Notes under the pieces: generated by a model | The model's database searches: none | What the model was told of the DNA's origin: nothing | The model's input: only the letters and a program-made list of their open reading frames with translations | Shown here: piece after piece, positions 10,940 through 22,395 of the stretch | Layout of the letters: each line of letters starts with the position of its first letter | How positions within the stretch are numbered: the first letter of the stretch is position 1 | Assembly: GCA_009760885.1 (NCBI GenBank) | Contig: CM019713.1 | Location: 26,936,927 to 27,000,926, forward strand | Source: Achatina immaculata | Taxonomy: Eukaryota > Mollusca > Gastropoda > Stylommatophora > Achatinidae | Direction: 5' to 3' | DNA length: 64,000 bases | Translations under genes and position numbers: made by a program

Positions 10940-11594
10940 CCGCAACGAGCTGTAGCTATTTTGTCTGCCTTTTTTTTTTTTTAATCTGTTTTCAGCCTGA
11001 CAGAGAATATGACAGTGAAACTGGGCAACCAATTTTTCTCCCATCATGGTATAACACTGAGATGCAGGAGTAGGAACGCCAGCAAACGATACCTGCCTGG
11101 AAGGTCTAAAACTGATTGCTGAAGCAGAATCGAAAAGGGGGGGGGGGGGGGGGGGGGGAAAGGAGAGGAGTCCGAAGCAGGACCACCAGAATATATCATA
11201 AATGTTGGATTATTTATACTTAATACTTTAATAATAGCAAAAGTTATGTCATGATAAAGGTACTGATGGATTTGAATTTTTTTTCAATGTTTTAAAACAT
11301 ATTCACAAGTCCTGAGTCACATAACATTGTTGGTTTAGGGTCATGTGTCACCTAACACTGCTGATATACAGTCGTGGGGTACCTAACACTGCCGATCAAG
11401 GGTTGTGTCTCACCTAACATTGCTGAACTAGGGTAGCTTGTCGCGTATCATTTCTGCTTTAGGTTTAGAAGCACCGCTCCAAGTTGTATACAAAAGATAT
11501 CAAACCGACATTTGCTTCTGCTCTTGATTACGTTCAGTGTTTCCACCAGTACAACCCTTCGCCCTGCAGTTATGTCACATTCACAGAAAGCCTC
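10940..11594. other. No gene seen; long G tract
   Basis: A G run of about 21 bases lies at 11139-11159. Around 11335-11440 there is a weak, diverged repetition of TCACCTAACATTGCTGA-like text, possibly an old minisatellite of about 55-60 bp. Confidence 0.5.
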
Positions 11595-11825
11595 TAGTGC
11601 AATAGTTCTCAACATCTCATGTCCTAAACATCCTTTTTCAACCCAGGCTGGCCCCTAATCCTCGCCACTAAGAAACGATTTTCTTTTACATTGGTAACAT
11701 TCCTCCCCTTTGACTTGAAGTAACTCTCTGGAGGATTACCTGTCTCCTTGATTAGAATCCTTGCTCTCGTGAAAGGGTCTAAACTTTTGTGTCCCAAAGA
11801 TCCCTTGTGACAGTCTGGAGAAAAC
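11595..11825. mobile_element. hAT-like repeat family M, copy 1 (single-unit form)
   Basis: Starts near a GTTCTCAACATCTC end and runs through TTTTTCAACCCAGGCTGGCC, CCCCTTTGACTTGAAGTAAC and ATTAGAATCC to about 11825. The same order of segments occurs at 25876-26330, where the CAACCCA segment is expanded six-fold. No coding capacity. The GTTCTCAACC-type end suggests an hAT MITE, but I did not find a clear target duplication. Confidence 0.65.
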
Positions 11826-12831
11826 AACTGACTTTGTTTCAGAAAAATGTCAGGTATAACAAGGAGGTACGCATCCCCAAAGTTTCTTTTTTATAAAATA
11901 ACAATGATGCAGACTATTAACTCAGTAACAAGACAGCTGCACTGCTTTACCTGAAAAATATGGCGCTCACACAAATGTCAGTGTGTGTATGTGTAAAAAA
12001 GCTATCTCGTGTCCGTCCTCCCCCCCCCTCTTTGCTCTCGTGATGCTTTCAAGAAGTATTCAGTTCTGCTCCCCCCCCCCCCACACACACACACACAGAG
12101 ATAGAATGGGTATACACACACACACACACACAAAGCTGTCTTCGGAATATTTATCTTTGTAACTAACATGAACGCATGAGCCAGACTGTCCAGAAATCTT
12201 CCTAAACATTATCTCTACAAACATCCCACATTTGGACTTTCTCTGAGAAAAGAAGGGAAGAAATGAAAACACACAAGATGGTCATGACGGCGAGGTAATC
12301 AGAGAGACGCATGCGAAGAAAAGTTCTTGACGTATTTTAATTTTCCTCGGAAAAGCAGACAGCCCTGCAAAGATCTCCACCAAGCAATCTGGGACACACA
12401 GAACAATCCATCCCATGCTGTAACCCTGAAAAACATGCTTTCACGTCGGGAAACCTGACGCAACTCGCGCTTTCTCTTACAAGCTAAATATGGAAAGAAC
12501 TGGGGCAGGGAAATAACGACAAGAGCTGGAAGGTGGGCCAGACGTGCTGGAAGAGTGCAGAAATTAAGGAGGTGACATCAGCCGAGATAAACTAGATAGA
12601 TGTTTATTTTTTTTTCTTCTCTTGTTACTTTTTTTTAAAATTGAGTCCTCCCTCCCCCCTTCCCCCCAACCCCTCCACAACCCGCGTTGTTGCAATCTAG
12701 AAGCGCTCCAAGTTGCCGAGTTGTCTCAATCAATATTTCCATTACTCCAGTACTCAAACCACCCGCCCTCCCTCTCTCTTTTTTCTATGCTTCCCAAATT
12801 TTCTAAAAATCCGGTTTTATCTCCGTTATGA

Positions 12832-12876
<45 letters not shown>

Positions 12877-14709
12877 GACACACAGCTACAATTTAGACAA
12901 AATTCCTCTACTCCCTTCTCGCCCCCCCCCCCCACCTCCTTCATCTTTGTAATGGCATTTCTCTCTCCCTCTCGACTTAAACACTAGAAACGATTTAGAA
13001 GGAGTTCTCGCCCTCCCCTTTTCCTATTTTCATATGGATATAAAAACTCCCCATATTCTGGCATATTCTCTTTCAGACTTGGGCAATAATTTAGGAGTTT
13101 GGTCGCTGGAGTTAGTTTTTTGTTTGTTTGTTTATGCGCACTACAACATACTAAAGTAAACATACGTTTCTCTTCATCTTCTCTGATAACTTTAGATTCC
13201 TGAGGGCCTTTCCCCTCACACATCCTACAAACATTTTACTTCGGTCTTCTCCAAAAACATACTAGTATTTAACTTCATTTCTCTCTCTCTTTATGTATAT
13301 GTGGATATGTCTATGAAATGTCTCACAGTTAAAACAACCTTTCTATCTCCCCAATGCCCAACCGCCTAGTTTATAAACACTGACCACACTGGAAGAAGCG
13401 CTAGTGATGCAGGACCGTTTCTCTGCTGCACGTTTTGTCTCGCTCATGGACGCTACCTGACGCGTTACTGCTCGCCCTTCCTAAAGTGGTGACTAAGAAT
13501 ATACTTCCACTTGGGACAGTCGGCAAGGGTAGTCCTTCGTGGGTGCTGGGTCCATGCCATGTGGGTTTCGTTTGCGGTTCAAAGATATCGCCAGATACTA
13601 CGCCAATGTTTTTTTAACTGCCAATTCCCACGTGACCAAATCGCTTGGTTTAGTTTTCTAAACTTTATACCGCCATAAATCACTTACCAGAATGACCCAT
13701 ATATATAAAAAATAGCACGTATCATCGGCTGGCTGATGTCTAGAGAATGTCAGTAAAATGATTTAAAGTTTTCTGGACAGTGATTATATTTCAGCGAGTT
13801 CATTCTGTTCATGACTGCTGCTAACGTCTGTCCCAAGCCTCTCCTGTCACAATACAAAGTCTGCTCTTGTAATAAATATCATACTAATACAAGAAAAGTC
13901 TAAATTATAACCAAAAAACCACTTGTAACCTCATGTAAAGTGAACTTATTTCTTCCTCCATGCCCTGCACAACATGTGGCCATATTTAAACCACAGAACA
14001 GAGAAAGACCCGTGAACAATCAATCACGGTCAGCAAAGCAACTAAACAATTTCACAAATAATAAGAGAAAGATCTGCCTCATGCATAAGATTGCAGAAGT
14101 CACTTAAATTCTAGTGTAAATGCCCGCCAGGTCATGACTTCCAAGGGTCTGTTAGTCCGCAGCTCTTCTAAAACATAATGGAAGCGGGGAGAAGTAAAAA
14201 CATCACAAACTTATGTCTAAAGCTGACCATATACAACTGCTGTTTGCACTCAAAGAACACAGCATTTCCAACCGTCTCCATCCAAAGTCTACAAACCTAT
14301 CATTTACGCCCCCTCACTTTGGCCGGACACACAAAGATATGAAGGGGGAACAAAATTTATAAAAAGGACTGCCCTATTTAATGTTGGATTCTGATCCCCC
14401 GGACAGTAACATATCACTCTCTCCCCGCCCCCTTTCTCAAGTTGTTTTTTTTTATGTTTTGTTTTAGGTTTGTAAAATAAGAATGCCGGACATGTATCCA
14501 CCGGGCCAGGAATGGAGCGTTTGGGGAGAATCAATAACATATCGACCCGTCTGGCCTGTGAATGAATTTGAAAAGAACTTGGGCCGATGTTTTTCTGTTC
14601 TGGAGGAAAAGCAAATCAGGGAGTAGTAGTCGGTGCTGAAAGAAAATGAGAAATCCATATACTGCCGATATCAGCACTACTTACATCAAACTTCGCCACC
14701 GCCACAATA
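11826..14709. other. Non-coding interval with simple repeats
   Basis: Contains C and CA runs at 12070-12140, a CT/CA run at 12837-12880, C runs near 12645-12670 and 12920, and a TTTG repeat near 13115. A 37-bp stretch at 14072-14108 is the reverse complement of 10409-10446. I see no supported gene. Confidence 0.5.
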
Positions 14710-14713
14710 TAAC

Positions 14714-14715
<2 letters not shown>

Positions 14716-14753
<38 letters not shown>

Positions 14754-14798
14754 TATATACACACATATATATATATACATACATATATATATATATAT

Positions 14799-14844
<46 letters not shown>
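14716..14844. repeat. (AT)n/(AC)n microsatellite
   Basis: About 130 bp of alternating AT with ACAC and ATAC interruptions, directly abutting the 3' end of LINE-E copy 2. Confidence 0.95.
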
Positions 14845-14847
<3 letters not shown>

Positions 14848-15250
14848 CTGAACCTTAAGTGCCCATGGCATATGGGGCTTCCGCAAGGGTTTTCAACAGA
14901 CGCCTGTCCTTTACCTCTTTTCCACTCTTGTCCAACATCTTGTCTGTTGCTCTTCTCCATGTCTCCTCTGATCTACAAAATACAAGTAAGCTTCTGTTCC
15001 CTTGTGGTGTCCATCTTAGTCCTTTTCTTTTTAGTAGTAAGTCGTCAGTCATCTAGAGCACATGTCCCAACCATCGCCAGCGTCTTTCCTCATTTATTGC
15101 TGTCAGTGGCTTCATCTGCATTTCTGCTCACAAAATGTTATTTCTTACGGTGTTTGGCCAAAATATTCTTCTAATTCTTCGCAAACATTTACTCTGGAAA
15201 GAATTTAACTTCTTTTCTACAGTTTTGGTGATTTTCCAGTATTCACCTTT
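14848..15250 (-). mobile_element. LINE-E copy 2, 3' end
   Basis: The minus strand reads toward the same terminus as the copies at 6.9 and 48.0 kb (CACTTAAGGTTCAG), followed here by ATAATATAT instead of GA repeats. Upstream are the [11 protein letters not shown] tail and MQMKPLTAI. The far (5') side ends in TATATATACATG, so AT-rich simple sequence lies on both sides. It is truncated and non-functional. Confidence 0.8.
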
Positions 15251-15627
15251 TATATATACATGCGTGCGTGCGGGCGTGTGTGTGGTGGTAGTGGGTTTTT
15301 TTTAAACTGTGCAAAAAAACATTGGAGTAGGAAGGTGGACTTAACGTGGTATCATCCTGAATATGTCTGAAACATCAGTACGGGTAACCGATTTACTCTT
15401 ATGTGTGCTTTTGCGTCATGATAATCATTAAATACAATTCAATGTCGGACCCTGTATGCAGGAAACTCTCTACTGTAGAGAGCGGAACAACAACACAACT
15501 CCTTCATATCATCGGAGGAAGTAACCCCCCCCCCCCTTTTCCTCAGACAAGTGTTTCGATCCTTTTAAACTCCTGACACTCTAAGGGGGGTGGGCCCCTC
15601 TGGGTCATGACTCCCAGAGGTCTTGTG
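15251..15627. other. No gene seen
   Basis: GT-rich run at 15270-15295 and C run at about 15528. Imperfect short palindromes surround GGGCCCCTCTGGGTCATGAC at 15590. Confidence 0.5.
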
Positions 15628-15780
15628 AGTTGTTGCCTTATTTTCGTCCCCGGATTGAACCCATGATCCTCTAGATGGCACTGCACTTTGAAGTGCGTCG
15701 TTTAACGAATTTCAAAGTGCAGTGCCATCTAGAGGATCATGGGTTCAATCCCGGGACGAAAAAAAAAAAGCCAACAACTT
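15628..15780. repeat. tRNA-like foldback (palindrome), arms about 60 bp
   Basis: The arms at about 15632-15692 and 15711-15776 are reverse complements with few mismatches, separated by an 18-base loop. Each arm holds a GGGTTCAATCC-type box, close to the tRNA B-box consensus GGTTCGANNCC, one on each strand. It adjoins the truncated end of a mariner pseudogene. The size and the B-box suggest a foldback SINE-like element. No target duplication could be read. Confidence 0.75.
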
Positions 15781-16991
15781 TTCAATAGGCGTTTCAAAAT
15801 ACTTAAATAAACTTTGGCAGTGAGAGTCTGTCCCTCTGGAATAAATTCTTTGTAAATAATTCCTTTGCTGTCGCAGATGACACCAACATTGTCTATAACT
15901 CCTTTGCTGTCGCAGAAGCACACCAACATTGCCTTCACTTTCGACTTTTGAAGTCCACATTTTTTGCCATTTGGTGATGATGATGATTTCCATTAAGCAT
16001 TTTGGAGTTTAGCTGTGAGATCATAGCCGAAAATCCATGTTTCACCCTGCGCAACAACCTAATTTAAGAAATGTTTATTTCTGCGGTACATTTTTCATGA
16101 TGTTTTTAGTCATCAGACAACGCATGTGGTACAAACCGACAAGCAACTTTTTTCTTGCCCAAATCTTCCACTAAAATTTTACGAATGGTCTCTCGGTTAA
16201 CACAAAATTCATCTGCCATCATCCTCACAGTCAAACAACGATCTTCAGGTATCTGTTCTCTCTGACTATTGCACTGAGTTCCTCATTCATTCATTCAAGT
16301 CCCATGCCGCGTGGCGTAGGCGATCATTTCTCCCCACAATTCCCTGTCTTTAGACTTGATTAAGAGATTCGCCAGTGACTTTCTTCCTAGCTACACTGAC
16401 AGCCCATCCAGTAACTTCTCTCTTTGTCTTCTTCTGTATCTTCTTACTTCAATTTTTCCAGTTGCCACAGTGTGTTCCAATTTTCCTCTTCTCAGGAAAT
16501 GTCCTATAAATATCGCTTGTCTGCCTCTATCTTTGCTATAATTTGCTTTTTAACTCCACCCTCTCTTAAGACTTCCTCATTGGTTTTCTTGGCTGTCCAT
16601 GGTACCTTCAACATCTTTCTTATAAATCACATCTCTATGGCCTCCATTTCTCGCTGTATTCTCTTATTCATGGATCATGCTTCACACCCATAAAACAAAA
16701 TTGGCTCGATGTAACATTTAAGTACTCAGAATCTTGTTTCCATTGATACGGGTCTGTTGCACAAGATGTGACTCATTGTCTGGAATGCTGGAATGAGTTC
16801 CTCATTACGAACAGAAATTGGGCGTCCATGTCTAGTTGCATTTGTAATAGTTTCCGCATCACTTCTGAATCGTGATTACCACCTGAATATATGTGCATGA
16901 GATAAACAATTATCTCCATAAACTTGTCGCATCAATTATCTCCGTGGCACCTTTTTTTTAAACAGAATTTAATGTTAGCTTTTTGCTCCAT
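15781..16991 (-). pseudogene. Mariner transposase pseudogene, split by LINE-G
   Basis: The minus strand starts at an ATG at 16989-16991 (MEQKANIKFC, a typical mariner N-terminus) and shows HGRPISVRNEELI. It is then interrupted by 16288-16793 and resumes with RCLTVRMMADEF, CVNRETIRKILVEDLGKKK, and finally KAMLVCFCDSKG and IIYKEFIPEGQTL. Transposase would cut and rejoin DNA at TA sites. This copy cannot: the GDETW motif holding the first catalytic Asp reads GETW, there are frameshifts, about 45 bp is duplicated near 15870-15925, and the HDNA motif is missing because the C-terminus stops at the palindrome. Confidence 0.85.
16288..16793 (-). mobile_element. LINE-G copy 2, inserted in mariner with 13-bp TSD
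   Basis: TGAGTTCCTCATT occurs at 16275-16287 and again at 16794-16806, exactly where the mariner reading is interrupted. Between them the minus strand encodes a LINE RT C-terminus (EMWFIRKMLKVPWTAKKTNE). The 3' end carries a short (GAAT)n-type tail. It is 5'-truncated and 506 bp long. The same family is at 26405-26870 and 58353-59575. Confidence 0.9.
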
Positions 16992-17290
16992 GCTGATTAC
17001 GTGACGATGCACTTTTAACTATGTCAACAAAATGGCGGCTTGTTTGTCGTCTGCTTATCGGGCGGTGATGTAAAGTAGCCTGATCACAGATGAGGGCTGC
17101 CTCTTTGAATTCTATGCTTTGCTTCATAGATGGTATTTCTGTCTTGGCCATAATAAAATCAGTCTCGTTACTTAATTATTGGACATTGTATATATCTGGT
17201 GTCAGACATGAATACTTAGAACAGCCCATAACAAAATTTCTGACAAATCGATACTGGAAGGGGATGAATTAAAGCGCAGCGCCTGTACTA
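16992..17290. other. Mariner 5' flank and unassigned sequence
   Basis: Immediately upstream of the mariner start codon on the minus strand. It probably includes the mariner leader, but I could not define a terminal inverted repeat. Confidence 0.4.
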
Positions 17291-17790
17291 AAAACATGCT
17301 TAAATTACACTTGGTGGCAACATGTGTATGACCTTCATTTCCCACACAGGGTAACGTTAAACAATGTTAAGCGATTCCCTTATTCTCTTGGCTACTTAGC
17401 ACAATACTCCTACAGGAAGCCACAAACACCACCACATGATGACTATCACATGCTAAACAGAAAGGAACAAGTCACCATCTTCCGTCTCCGAACAGGACAC
17501 AGCCGACTCCGAAGTCATATGTATACAAAGTTTAAGGTTGGTACTACTAATCTATGTACACGTGCCCAGGTGCCCCAAACTGTAGAACATATCCTCCAGA
17601 ACTGCATCAACTACGAGACACTGAGAAATAATTACTGGCCCAGTGAAACCACTAAAGAAGATAAGCTCTACGGTTCCATACATGAGTTACAAAAAACAGT
17701 GAAATTTATCCAAGAGACAGGACTGCAGATATAGACAGACAATGCGAACGAAGAAGAAGAAGAAGAAGAAGAAGAAGAAGAAGAAGAAGC
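17291..17790 (+). mobile_element. LINE-K, C-terminal ORF and (GAA)n tail
   Basis: The plus strand at 17324-17734 encodes a C-terminal module with RKEQVTIFRLRTGHSRLRSH, then LCTRAQVPQTVEHILQNC (a C-x-H-x-C-like zinc-binding segment) and VKFIQETGLQI before the stop. This resembles the region after RNase H in I-like and Jockey-like LINE polyproteins. After the stop comes ATGCGAACGAAGAAG and a pure (GAA)n run to 17790. It is 5'-truncated. The 3' tail matches that of the composite retroposon at 61.9-63.2 kb. Confidence 0.8.
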
Positions 17791-17938
17791 ACAATACTAT
17801 TCTTAACAAACGATGTAACCAAACAAAAAATGATGGGAGGAGATTTTTAAAACCCGAATTCGTTATATTTTTCTACTTGAATTTTACAGTCCCCGAAAAC
17901 AATATGAACAATTCTGTAATTTTCTACCTGAGAAAAAA

Positions 17939-18116
17939 AAAATGCCACATGAGTGGCGAAACTGCCGTGACACGTCTGGGCATTTGCTTCTGTGCATCTG
18001 ATGATGGCAGATGAAATCTGTGTTACCCGAGAGACCATTCATAAAATTTTAGTGGAAGATTTGGGCAAGAGAAAAGTTGCTTGCCGGTTTCTACCACATG
18101 CGTTGTCGGATGCCCT
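17939..18116 (+). pseudogene. Mariner transposase fragment
   Basis: The plus strand encodes MMADEICVTRETIHKILVED, then LGKRKVACRFLPHALSD. This is the helix-turn-helix part of the same mariner family as 15781-16991. Only about 40 codons are clear. The downstream part is replaced by the 40-bp array that begins at 18121. Confidence 0.85.
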
Positions 18117-18120
18117 ATTG

Positions 18121-18760
18121 TACCAGCAGGTGAGATACCGCACATTATCACCTAACTGTGTATCAGCAGGTGAGATACCGCACATTATCACCTAACTGTG
18201 TATCAGCAGGTGAGATACCGCACATTATCACCTAACTGTGTATCAGCAGGTGAGATACCGCACATTATCACCCTACTGTGTACCAGCAGATGAGATACCG
18301 CACATTATCACCCTACTGTGTACCAGCAGGTGAGATACCGCACATTATCACCCTACTGTGTACCAGCAGGTGAGATACCGCACATTATCACCCAACTGTG
18401 TACCAGCAGGTGAGATACCGCACATTATCACCCTACTGTGTACCAGCAGGTGAGATACCGCACATTATCACCCTACTGTGTACCAGCAGGTGAGAAACCG
18501 CACATTATCACCCAACTGTGTACCAGCAGGTGAGATACCGCATATTATCACCCAACTGTGTACCAGCAGGTGAGATACCGCACATTACCACCCTACTGTG
18601 TACCAGCAGGTGAGATACCGCACATTATCACCCTACTGTGTACCAGCAGGTGAGATACCGCACATTATCACCCTACTGTGTACCAGCAGGTGAGATACCG
18701 CACATTATCACCCTACTGTGTACCAGCAAGTGAAATACCACACATAATCACCCAACTGTG
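18121..18760. repeat. Minisatellite, exactly 40-bp unit, 16 copies
   Basis: Unit TACCAGCAGGTGAGATACCG followed by CACATTATCACCCTACTGTG. All 16 units are 40 bp with no length variants. The first four share CCTAACTGTG and TATCAGC variants and later units alternate CCCTACTG and CCCAACTG. The same unit is present in about 2.5 copies at 21773-21863. Confidence 0.95.
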
Positions 18761-19768
18761 TACCTAACACTTCATTATAAAATAATGAACACAGTCTATA
18801 CGCACATATATAGCAATGTATGCGGACGGATAAAATAATTATGTGACATAGTGGTATGCCATATAGTCCAACAAAAGTAGAAAATGACTGTTAAACGTTT
18901 TCTGCACTATACGGGAGTGGGTCCCAATCCTGACATGCACAAAGTGGGATCAGATTTATCCTTTCTGTTGATTTTTTAAATGTTCGTTTTTATTTATTTT
19001 ACTCCGCTGTCTTCTTCCCCACCCGCCCTTATAATCTTACACGATTATTGCCTGTTCGTGGCTGCCAGCACCTTCACATTTCCTTTCAGATGAAGTAAAA
19101 AAAAAAAAATATGACATAGCTCAGTTCCATGTCTCGGCAAATGCACAGGAAAATCACAAACACAGAACATGGTCTCGTCATTCCCTTCAGGATAACAGCC
19201 TGGCTTTAGCTGCACCACAACACCAAACAATGAACATAAACAATGGTCGCTGGTTTACAAAATGCAAATCTTGACACAAACAGCCTCGGAGAACTTCTCA
19301 CGCAGTGACAAACATACGACTCGTTTACGATAATCTACTTACTGCTTACTACGTGAGAAATGAGCACGGGACGCCGCAGAAAACCACAAGTCTACGATTC
19401 CTTTTCCTAGTAAATGTAAACAGAGAAAGCTTTATGGCCACGTGTTTGACATCATGAACTTTCTACAACAGTCAAACAGGCTTCAGTATCGTCTGAATAA
19501 TCATCAACGGCAGGGGAAAGATCCCCAATAAAGTATGGATGCAAATGTCCAAATGTCACTTTTTCATGAAGAAATAAACATTGCATGCATAAATTGTTAT
19601 CTGTACAGTATATGTAATAGTTTGTGTTGTACAATATTGCTTACACGTGTAAACATAATGGTTATGTTGTTCTCATCTCCTCAGATGTTCTTAGCAGGTC
19701 AGGCTGAGAAGATGACAGAATACAAGAAGTGTATCAGATTATGAGTGATTTATGGTGGCCCGCTTATT
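18761..19768. other. No supported gene
   Basis: AT-rich. A minus-strand frame at 19045-19230 is compositionally protein-like (several Cys and Pro) but has no convincing donor and no family match that I recognise. Confidence 0.4.
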
Positions 19769-20650
19769 TCTAGAAGCATCAACAAAGCGGAGGGGACCAC
19801 AGCGAGCCATACCCGCTAGCTAGATTAAGCCTGTTTCTACAAGCACCAACAAAGCGGAGGGGACCACTGCGAGTGATACCCGCTAGCTAGATTAAGCCTG
19901 TTTCTACAAGCACCAACAAAGCGGAGGGGACCACTGCGAGTGATACCCGCTAGCTAGACTGAACTTGAACAAAGCGGAGGGGACCACTGCGAGTCATACC
20001 CGCTAGCTAGATTAAGCCTGTTTCTACAAGCACCAACAAAGCGGAGGGGACCACAGCGAGCCATACCCGCTAGCTAGATTAAGCCTGTTTCTACAAGCAC
20101 CAACAAAGCGGAGGGGACCACAGCGAGCCATACCCGCTAGCTAGATTAAGCCTGTTTCTACAAGCACCAACAAAGCGGAGGGGACCACTGCGAGTGATAC
20201 TCGCTAGCTAGACTAAGCCTGTTTCTACAAGCACCAACGAAGCGGAGGGGACCACCGTGAGCCATACTCGCTAGCTAGACTGAATTTGAACAAAGCGGAG
20301 GTGACCACTGCGAGTCATACCCGCTAGCTAGATTAACCCTGTTTCTACAAGCACCAACAAAGCGGAGGGGACCACTGCGAGTGATACCCGCTAGCTAGAC
20401 TGAACTTGAACAAAGCGGAGGGGACCACTGCGAGTCATACCCGCTAGCTAGACTGAACTTGAACAAAGCGGAGGAGACCACTGCGAGTCATACCCGCTAG
20501 CTAGATTAAGCCTGTTTCTACAAGCACCAACAAAGCGGAGGGGACCACCGCGAGCCATACTCGCTAGCTAGACTGAACTTGAACAAAGCGGAGGGGACCA
20601 CTGCGAGTCATACCCGCTAGCTAGACTGAACCTGTTTCCAGAAGCACAAA
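19769..20650. repeat. Minisatellite with two unit lengths, 14 units
   Basis: Fourteen units share AAAGCGGAGGGGACCACTGC and TACCCGCTAGCTAGA. Long units (about 66 bp) carry TTAAGCCTGTTTCTACAAGC and short units (about 50 bp) carry CTGAACTTGAAC instead. Long and short units alternate irregularly, and paired CGAGTGATAC/CGAGTCATAC variants suggest block duplications. CCGCTAGCTAG is partly palindromic. Confidence 0.95.
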
Positions 20651-21004
20651 CGAAGAGGTGTGCCAGGCTTCTGGCTGCACTTATCGTCATCTCTATTAAG
20701 TGAGTCGTCACTATTAACAGCCATCTTTGCTTCTCTGTCAACCGAATACAAAACGTCAAAAGAGCTCTCCTTGAATATATCTACTTCAGACACTACTTCC
20801 AAACGTTTCATCTATCTCCTCCCAAAAACATACACAGGTAACAGGTGCTAGAGTCACTCTTCCAGCATCCTTCCACTCCAGAACTTAATGAACGCCAGAA
20901 ACACACCCTCCAGAAGAAGGAATTTCAAGATTATTCACTTCGATGATACTTTATATCTGGCTTCGGAAGCCTACTCCTCCCAGTTATCACAGCCTATATA
21001 TCGA

Positions 21005-21046
<42 letters not shown>

Positions 21047-21772
21047 TTTCTTTTCTGTTCTAGGGATAGTCTGGCCTTGGAACTGCCACTCTGAGAAGAA
21101 CAATCCAGAATTATTTGAATTAAAAATCAATAGATTAATCTGAATTCTCCATTTCCAGAGAACGATGTACCGAAATAGTACGAAAAAGAGCAGCAGCGCT
21201 CTTGTGTGCACAAAACGGAAGGCAGAAGACCAAAAGAGTGGGCGGAGAGTGGTAATATCATGACACCAAAGGAAGCTGTAGGACGCCTAAACTTACAACT
21301 TGTGGGAGTAGTTTTTACTATCACAGCAGGATGTACACATGACTTGTGTCGGGCTCTTAAAGCTAATCCATATTCATTTCTCTGATACTGTAAACGTAGT
21401 AGTAGTAAATCGAAGGACTCTATCGTGGTGCTAATGACTTTGGAACAATGAGTTTTGCACTTACAGGTTTTCCACGAGATACTGACATAAAAAGATGAAC
21501 AAGAACGAAAAGAATGACAAATTCTGTTACATACATAACTATCGATAACGAAACAGCGCCTGCTGGTACAAATAACCCTTAATAACAAGGCATATAACCT
21601 TTAATAACAAGGCATTTCCTTTCTTTAATTTACAGCTGAAATAAGAAACATTTGGTGGCAATTTCATAGAAACGATTTATGAACTCGCATCACGTGATTC
21701 GATCTTGGCCACCTCACTTATCTCTACTATAAAAACAGGCACCTGGCTCTTCTGGGAAATCGAGAAAAAAAG
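20651..21772. other. No supported gene; (CT)n run
   Basis: A (CT)n run lies at 21005-21035. A 153-codon open minus-strand frame at 21127-21588 matches no family I recognise and is probably fortuitous. TTAATAACAAGGCAT is duplicated near 21580-21615. Confidence 0.45.
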
Positions 21773-21863
21773 ATACCGCACATTATCACCCTACTGTACC
21801 AGCAGGTGAGATACCGCACTTTATCACCCTACTGTACCAGCAGGTGAGATACCGCACATTATA
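21773..21863. repeat. Second, short locus of the 40-bp minisatellite
   Basis: About 2.5 units of ACCAGCAGGTGAGATACCGC plus CATTATCACCCTACTGT, identical in core to the 18.1-kb array but with a 38-bp period, because the GTGT junction is shortened to GT. This is 3 kb from the main array with unrelated flanks. Confidence 0.9.
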
Positions 21864-22059
21864 ACGAATTTTTTTTCCTACATTATTCAATGACTTTCAA
21901 CAACGTGACACTTTTTTCCCACAGAAAATGTTTTAATTTCTGAAATAGACGATACTAGAACAAAATTCAAAATATAATGCAAATGTATTGTGGACCACCC
22001 TTGTTCTAAATATTCAAGAAGCATTCTTTTTCTTTTTAAATCACGTATGAGGACAATTA

Positions 22060-22395
22060 TAACCATCATCATCATGTGCTCTCTCTTCATGGATGGTTGG
22101 TTGTAATGGTCACTCAACCTGCTCTGTCCATTAACAGTGCACCAGGCCAAGGTGAATCCTGGACCATCTCTTGATACTGTCCGTCCATCTGTATCGTTGT
22201 CGTCCTCTTGCTCTTTTTTTCCTTCTATTTTTCACTCAAGTGTGACTTTCATCAATATATTATGCCTTCTGATGCGACCGAAATATCTGAACCATATGGT
22301 TGTCATGTTTATCATCGTGTCTCTTTTAACTTTCAACTGATGCAGTATTTTGTGCTCTCTGTCCAGCTCATGGAATTCGCCCCATTCTTCTAAAT
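22060..22395 (-). mobile_element. LINE-F, 3' end with (GAT)n tail
   Basis: The minus strand encodes a LINE C-terminus: IWFRYFGRIRRHNILMKVTL, then a KIEGKK basic stretch and WTDSIK-like text. It ends in ATGATGATGATGG (plus strand CCATCATCATCAT at about 22065). It is truncated, with frame breaks. Confidence 0.7.

Noticed and set aside
14616..14886. Tyr/Ile-alternating frames on both strands
   Set aside because: Translations of the (AT)n/(AC)n microsatellite.
18121..18760. CRISPR-like regular spacing
   Set aside because: Units are contiguous with no variable spacers, and the context is eukaryotic.
19045..19230. Cys- and Pro-containing minus-strand frame that could be an exon
   Set aside because: A possible acceptor precedes it, but no plausible donor follows, and the frame runs into a T tract.
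21127..21588. 153-codon minus-strand open frame
   Set aside because: No recognisable family and no splice or promoter support. Its length alone is not convincing.
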